Source of the DNA: Bacteroidota bacterium | GTDB taxonomy: Bacteria; Bacteroidota; Ignavibacteria; UBA10030 | Length of the DNA stretch: 10,703 nucleotides | Direction: 5' to 3' | Assembly (NCBI GenBank): GCA_003519375.1 | Contig: DOWV01000290.1 | Coordinates: 776 to 11,478 of the forward strand | In this document: piece by piece, positions 7,297 to 10,703 of the stretch | Layout of the letters: each line of letters begins with the position of its first letter | Position numbering within the stretch: the first letter of the stretch is position 1 | Notes under the pieces: model-generated | Databases searched by the model: none | The model's input: the letters and a program-made list of their open reading frames with translations, nothing else | What the model was told of the DNA's origin: nothing | Position numbers and translations under genes: made by a program

Positions 7297-7527
7297 CACG
7301 CAAAAGCAAGTGAAAAACCGGGGCGGACTAGAATTTCGTCATGACGCCCCGAGTCCTGATCGAGTCCTGACGTATTGTGTCGGGACGAGCCGAAGGAACC
7401 GGCGCCCTGATTACGAGGCCGGCCAAGTTTACGTACAGGATTTAACTTAAACCTATCTCAAGATTGAAGAGAAGAATCACGCAAAGTCCCGCTCTCGGAT
7501 TCCGCTCATATGCGGGATTCAGAAAGC

Positions 7528-7546
7528 GAACCGCCAAGTCGCCAAG
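7528..7546. repeat. Dispersed repeat containing AACCGCCAAG
   Basis: GAACCGCCAAGTCGCCAAG contains two CGCCAAG units. The ten-base core AACCGCCAAG (7529-7538) recurs exactly at 10693-10702 and inverted in part at 10667-10675, marking a family of intergenic repeats. Confidence 0.55.
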
Positions 7547-7573
7547 AAATAAACCTCTTACATGGGATTTGCG

Positions 7574-7593
7574 CCTGCCTGCCGGCAGGCAGG
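7574..7593. repeat. Perfect 20-base palindrome of CCTGCC type
   Basis: CCTGCCTGCCGGCAGGCAGG is its own reverse complement over all 20 bases. It lies downstream of the mutarotase gene, next to two other hairpins, and shares the CCTGCC/GGCAGG word with the hairpin at 7633-7669. Confidence 0.8.
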
Positions 7594-7603
7594 TCTTTGT
7601 TTA

Positions 7604-7624
7604 CCCCGACGTCTTAGGTCGGGG
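7604..7624. repeat. Hairpin CCCCGAC...GTCGGGG, second copy of the 3429-3448 family
   Basis: Seven-base arms (7604-7610 and 7618-7624) around seven bases. The outer sequence matches the copy at 3429-3448, while the loop differs (GTCTTAG here), so the arms have been kept and the loop has not. Confidence 0.75.
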
Positions 7625-7632
7625 CGACTTTG

Positions 7633-7669
7633 CCTGCCCGCCTCTTCAAGTCCTTTAGGGCAGGCGGGC
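7633..7669. repeat. Hairpin with CCTGCCCGCC and GGGCAGGCGGGC arms
   Basis: GCCCGCCT at 7636-7643 pairs with AGGCGGGC at 7662-7669; an alternative pairing is CCTGCCC (7633-7639) with GGGCAGG (7658-7664). It begins about 22 bases past the mutarotase stop on the transcribed strand, but no T run follows, so it is unlikely to be a classical terminator. Confidence 0.6.
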
Positions 7670-7691
7670 GTGAGAATTTTTGAGATGGTTT

Positions 7692-8837
7692 CTACTTCGC
7701 AGAGAATCGATAAATCGTCGAGGTCTTGTAGATACTCCCCGGATTCAGAGTCGTCGATGGGAATTGCGGCTTGTTCGGGGAATCCGGAAAGTGCTGCGTT
7801 TCAAGGCAGAACCCGGAGCGATAGCCGTAGTTCCTCCCTCCCTTGCCGGTGAGTGTGCCATCGAGAAAATTGCCTGAATAGAACTGCAGGCCCGGCTCCG
7901 AGGTGAGGACCTCCATCACTCGTCCGGAGGTTTTCTCAAATGCCCGCGCGGCAAGCCCGAATGCACCCTGCGCCTTGTTGAGCACCCAGTTGTGGTCGTA
8001 TCCTTCACCGTTCTTGATTTGCTCGTACGTATCCTTGATCCTCGTCCCGATCACCTCGGCCTTCGTAAAATCCATCGGCGTGCCACGGACACTCCTCAGC
8101 TCGCCTGTCGGAATCAGCCCCTGATCAATCGGCGTAAACCGATCAGCATCGATGAACAGCTCATGGCCAAGGATATCACCGTTGCCGGCACCGGCCAGAT
8201 TGAAGTACGAATGATGCGTGAGGTTGACAACCGTCGACTTGTCCGTCGTCGCTTCATAGTCGATGCGAAGTTCATTTTCATCCGTGAGCGAGTAGACTAC
8301 CTTGATGGTGAGGGCTCCCGGATATCCTTCCTCTCCATCTTTGCCGATATACATCAGGGTCAGCGACTTTCCCTTCACACTCTCCTTCTGGTCCACCGTC
8401 CAAACGACTTTGTCGAATCCCTTGAGGCCGCCATGGAGATGGTTCCCTCCGTTGTTGACGGCGAGTGTGTACTTCACCCCGTTCAATTCAAAGGTTCCCT
8501 TTCCAATCCGATTCCCGTACCGGCCGATCGTCGAGCCAAAGTATGGACTTTGTATTACATAGCTGGAGAGGGAGTCGAATCCGAGAACGACATCGCTCAT
8601 GACGCCGTTGCGATCAGGAGCGGTCAGAGAAACAAGCGTGGCACCATACGTCATGATGCCCGCCTGCATCCCGGACTTGTTCTTCAAATAAAAGATCCCG
8701 ACCTCCTGGCCCTCCGGTGTCTCGCCAAAGCTCATTGTTTCCATGGACTTCGTCTCCTCTTTGTTTCCGGAGCATGAGATGATCATCGCTGCCGAAAGTA
8801 CGCAAACAATCATGATGAACAGCCTTCGAATGTTCAT
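7692..8837 (-). CDS. Aldose 1-epimerase (mutarotase), predicted lipoprotein
   Basis: Interconverts alpha and beta anomers of aldoses such as galactose, glucose or L-arabinose. The 381 residues begin with a lipoprotein signal: MNIRR, a hydrophobic core and the lipobox MIISC with C22 as the lipidated Cys, followed by SGNKEE. The enzyme is therefore predicted to be membrane-anchored outside the cytoplasm. The GalM domain shows FGSTIGRYGNRIG (100-112), NHLHGGLKGFDK (132-143) with H135, NLTHHSYFNLAG (205-216) with H208/H209, YDHNW (280-284) and the catalytic Glu in CLETQHFPDSPNKPQFP (E346). The ATG at 8837 has AGAGGAG six bases upstream. The open frame continues to 8894, but that extension is repeat-derived and lacks signal-peptide character. 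It sits upstream of the regulator, separated by about 610 bases, so it is probably a separate transcript serving the same sugar pathway. Confidence 0.93.
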   Translation of the reverse strand: MNIRRLFIMIVCVLSAAMIISCSGNKEETKSMETMSFGETPEGQEVGIFYLKNKSGMQAGIMTYGATLVSLTAPDRNGVMSDVVLGFDSLSSYVIQSPYFGSTIGRYGNRIGKGTFELNGVKYTLAVNNGGNHLHGGLKGFDKVVWTVDQKESVKGKSLTLMYIGKDGEEGYPGALTIKVVYSLTDENELRIDYEATTDKSTVVNLTHHSYFNLAGAGNGDILGHELFIDADRFTPIDQGLIPTGELRSVRGTPMDFTKAEVIGTRIKDTYEQIKNGEGYDHNWVLNKAQGAFGLAARAFEKTSGRVMEVLTSEPGLQFYSGNFLDGTLTGKGGRNYGYRSGFCLETQHFPDSPNKPQFPSTTLNPGSIYKTSTIYRFSAK

Positions 8838-8860
8838 TTCCTGCTCCTCTACTTTGTTAG

Positions 8861-8940
8861 CACACTGATCACACAGATGATACGAGAAACTCACAGATAT
8901 TCAAACTGTGGAAATCTGTAGCATCAGTGTTTTCTGTGTG
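8861..8940. repeat. CACAGAT-type repeat region with nested inverted repeats
   Basis: The spacer between the polyferredoxin and mutarotase genes is built from CACAGAT words in both orientations. Paired arms include ACACTGAT (8862-8869) with ATCAGTGT (8923-8930), CACACAGA (8870-8877) with TCTGTGTG (8933-8940), and CACAG (8892-8896) with CTGTG (8906-8910). It could fold as one imperfect long hairpin in RNA from the polyferredoxin gene. Confidence 0.65.
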
Positions 8941-8946
8941 CCAATA

Positions 8947-10530
8947 CTAGAATGGAAAATCTTTTTGATTCTCCAGCGGATTCTCGAGCTTTTCCACCTT
9001 CGGCTTCTGCGCCTTGAGATGGACGGGGTTGGCAACGATGTAAATCGCCCTTCGGGGAGTCGTCGGGCAGGCATGCTCGCAGGCGCCGCAACCTACACAG
9101 ATATCGTTGTTGAGTTCAGGCAGCAGCAACTTGCCTTCGTGAGGCACCATCTTCACCGCTTTGGTCGGACAGTGCTCCGAGCAGGCGCCGCAATCCTTCT
9201 TCTTTGTTATCACGATGCAATCCTCTTTGACGAACACTGCCTTGCCCAGCTGTATCTCCTTTTTTGCGGAGATGTCGACCGGTAGAATTGCTCCGGTTGG
9301 GCACACCTGACTGCAGAGAACGCATTCGTAATTGCAGTAGTTCGCGGCGTAGTTCATTTTCGGCTGCATGACTCCGGCCAGATCGTACTCAAACAACGCA
9401 GGAGCCAAAACCTGTGTGGGACAAGCGCTCACGCAGAGCTGGCAGGCGGTACAGAGGTTAGAAAACCTGCTCCTGTTCTGCGACCCCGGGGGCGTAACCG
9501 GCATCCAGCGGCTGTCATCAAAACTGACCGCGGCCGGAGGCACCTCCGGGGCATTCCCTTCTCCCGGGAGGATTACAGACGACCCGGTCGCCAGAAGCGC
9601 TCCCAGAAAAGCACGGCGCGGCATATCGACCGCCGCGGGTTTCGCCTCGGGCTGATTTTTCCATAACCCTTCGAATTTGAGAGCAACTGTCGGACAAGCA
9701 TCGATGCAGTTGAAACAGCCTACGCACGCGTGAAAATCAATCTTCTTGGTGTCGCTCTGAATGCAATTTGCCTTGCACACCATCTCGCAGAAACCGCAAT
9801 CGGTACATCGCTCTTCAACGATACCGATCTTGAAAAGCGAGAACCTCGACAAGATCCCCAGCAACGCGCCCGCTGGACACAACATGTTGCAGAACAACCT
9901 GCCGTGAGCAAGCGAGAGGTAGACGATAAATCCCAGGAACGCAAGAGTATAGAGGAAGACGACGAGCTGAAGGTGAAGCAAGGGAACACGATAAAGCACA
10001 AAGATGCCGAATCGTCCCAGTATGAACGCCGCGGCATTGTTCACCGACACAATGATCGGGTCACCGAGGTTGGTTAGAATGCGGCCGAAATTGCTGAACG
10101 GTTCAAAAAGATCGATGAGCGCCATGCTCCCGGCCAGACCTGCAGCGACGCTGACGGCGAGGATTCCATAGTGAATGAGCAGCGGCGCCGGTTTGTAGCG
10201 GTACCACTTCTTGCGCCTAATCCTGCGGGAAAGATGGATGACAGCATCCTGGAGAGTGCCGAGCGGACAGATCGTTGAGCAATAGACGCGGCCAAAGAGA
10301 AACGTCAGGATGAGCACCGCAACCAACCCGATCGCTGTCATCGTCAGGCCGGTGAAGAGTCGTGTGAGATTCGGAAGGAGCTGAAGGGCGAAGAATCCGG
10401 TGATCCATGAGGGTGGGATGGAGCCGGTGAAATCCAAAAAGATCACCGACACGGGAATGATGAACAACAACGCAAGAGCTACTCTGATCTTCTTGAGATA
10501 CTCCAATGGCATCACCTGCTTGGACAACAA
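8947..10530 (-). CDS. Membrane-bound polyferredoxin, NapH-like with fused NapG-like region
   Basis: A 527-residue iron-sulfur protein. Residues 1-235 are a NapH/MauN-type membrane part with about five hydrophobic segments and the paired motifs YCSTICPLG (C84, C88) and FCNMLCPAG (C214, C218). Three pairs of 4Fe-4S motifs follow: C242/245/248/252 with C269/272/275/279; C360/363/366/370 with C399/403/406/410; and C438/447/450/454 with C478/481/484/488, enough Cys for six clusters. Between the first and second pair lies PRRAFLGALLATGSSVILPG (about 304-323), which looks like a twin-arginine signal. The whole resembles a fusion of NapH and NapG, which pass electrons from quinol toward the periplasm; the redox partner here is unknown. 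The start is uncertain: TTG at 10530 has GAGG six bases upstream, while ATG at 10512 (MPLEYLKK) has only AGG two bases away. A TAG upstream closes the frame. No partner gene is adjacent. Confidence 0.85.
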   Translation of the reverse strand: MLSKQVMPLEYLKKIRVALALLFIIPVSVIFLDFTGSIPPSWITGFFALQLLPNLTRLFTGLTMTAIGLVAVLILTFLFGRVYCSTICPLGTLQDAVIHLSRRIRRKKWYRYKPAPLLIHYGILAVSVAAGLAGSMALIDLFEPFSNFGRILTNLGDPIIVSVNNAAAFILGRFGIFVLYRVPLLHLQLVVFLYTLAFLGFIVYLSLAHGRLFCNMLCPAGALLGILSRFSLFKIGIVEERCTDCGFCEMVCKANCIQSDTKKIDFHACVGCFNCIDACPTVALKFEGLWKNQPEAKPAAVDMPRRAFLGALLATGSSVILPGEGNAPEVPPAAVSFDDSRWMPVTPPGSQNRSRFSNLCTACQLCVSACPTQVLAPALFEYDLAGVMQPKMNYAANYCNYECVLCSQVCPTGAILPVDISAKKEIQLGKAVFVKEDCIVITKKKDCGACSEHCPTKAVKMVPHEGKLLLPELNNDICVGCGACEHACPTTPRRAIYIVANPVHLKAQKPKVEKLENPLENQKDFPF

Positions 10531-10703
10531 AAGCCTCTGCGTAAAATCCTAAATCCGAAGGAAGAACGAAAAACGAAATCTGACATCGACCGAGTCAGAG
10601 ATTAGTGATTAGACGCGATCTCAAAAACGGAATGTTGTGGTTCTACAATATGTATCTTTTGCGGTGCTTGGCGGTCTTTGCGGTTATATTTAAACCGCCA
10701 AGG
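10531..10703. repeat. Gene-free right edge with GCGGT/CTTGGCGGT repeat
   Basis: Upstream of the polyferredoxin gene there is no open frame of note. Positions 10658-10685 read as GCGGT units (TTTGCGGTG, CTTGGCGGT, CTTTGCGGTT), and CTTGGCGGT at 10667-10675 is inverted as ACCGCCAAG at 10694-10702, reaching the window edge. The promoter of the polyferredoxin gene could lie between 10535 and 10650, but I cannot point to boxes with confidence. Confidence 0.5.

Larger units (their letters stand above)
7079..7691. other. Gene-free stretch of about 610 bases between the regulator and the mutarotase
   Basis: No convincing gene lies here; the small open frames on both strands lack family motifs and a ribosome binding site that I can see. 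The part from 7079 to about 7330 is the leader of the regulator gene and holds an operator-like palindrome. The part from about 7340 to 7500 has a short direct repeat, GAGTCCTGA at 7351-7359 and 7362-7370, and nothing else I recognise. From 7528 to 7669 it is dense with repeats: an AACCGCCAAG motif and three hairpins. Confidence 0.7.

Noticed and set aside
7078..7299. A 73-codon minus-strand frame upstream of the regulator
   Set aside because: It starts inside the operator-like palindrome, has no visible domain, and is better explained as the regulator's leader.
7464..7658. Small plus-strand frames with LPAGRQ-like peptides
   Set aside because: These peptides are translations of the CCTGCC palindrome and not real proteins.
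7528..7669. Possible CRISPR array
   Set aside because: The repeats are palindromes of different sequence without regular spacing or unique spacers of equal size, and no cas gene is present.
7992..8777. A 261-codon open frame on the plus strand
   Set aside because: It is antisense to the mutarotase gene and has no recognisable motif.
8838..8894. Extended mutarotase start at 8894
   Set aside because: The added residues are read from the CACAGAT repeat and would bury the lipoprotein signal peptide.

Overview
All eight genes in this window lie on the minus strand. The moderately GC-rich coding sequence, a LacI-type regulator with a Bacteroidota-like recognition helix, lipoprotein sugar enzymes and abundant palindromic intergenic repeats suggest a bacterium of the FCB (Bacteroidota/Ignavibacteria) type from an environmental source. 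That placement is inference; no marker gene is present.

Reading in the direction of transcription (right to left): a membrane-anchored polyferredoxin of NapH type (8947-10530) and a lipoprotein aldose 1-epimerase (7692-8837) come first. A stretch of about 610 bases without a gene follows, carrying palindromic repeats and a perfect 12-base operator-like palindrome. Next is a sugar-catabolism block: a LacI-family regulator (6044-7078), ribulokinase AraB (4284-5984), L-ribulose-5-phosphate 4-epimerase AraD (3555-4250), a spacer packed with four small palindromes, an L-fucose/L-arabinose isomerase-family protein (1846-3324), a zinc-dependent sugar or polyol dehydrogenase (729-1775), and the N-terminal part of an exported DUF1680 (GH127/GH146-type) beta-L-arabinofuranosidase that runs off the left edge (1-732).

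Together these genes read as an L-arabinose scavenging pathway. The exported glycosidase releases L-arabinose, the surface or periplasmic mutarotase equilibrates its anomers, the isomerase would make L-ribulose, AraB phosphorylates it and AraD forms D-xylulose 5-phosphate. The isomerase is not the classical AraA type but belongs to the FucI-like side of the family, so it is a candidate non-classical L-arabinose isomerase. No transporter is seen in the window.

The intergenic spaces are unusually rich in short repeat families: CCCCGAC/GTCGGGG hairpins (two copies), CCTGCC-type palindromes, CACAGAT motifs, AACCGCCAAG motifs, and TCG/CTTAC-rich runs. No tRNA, rRNA, CRISPR array, insertion sequence or transposase was seen.
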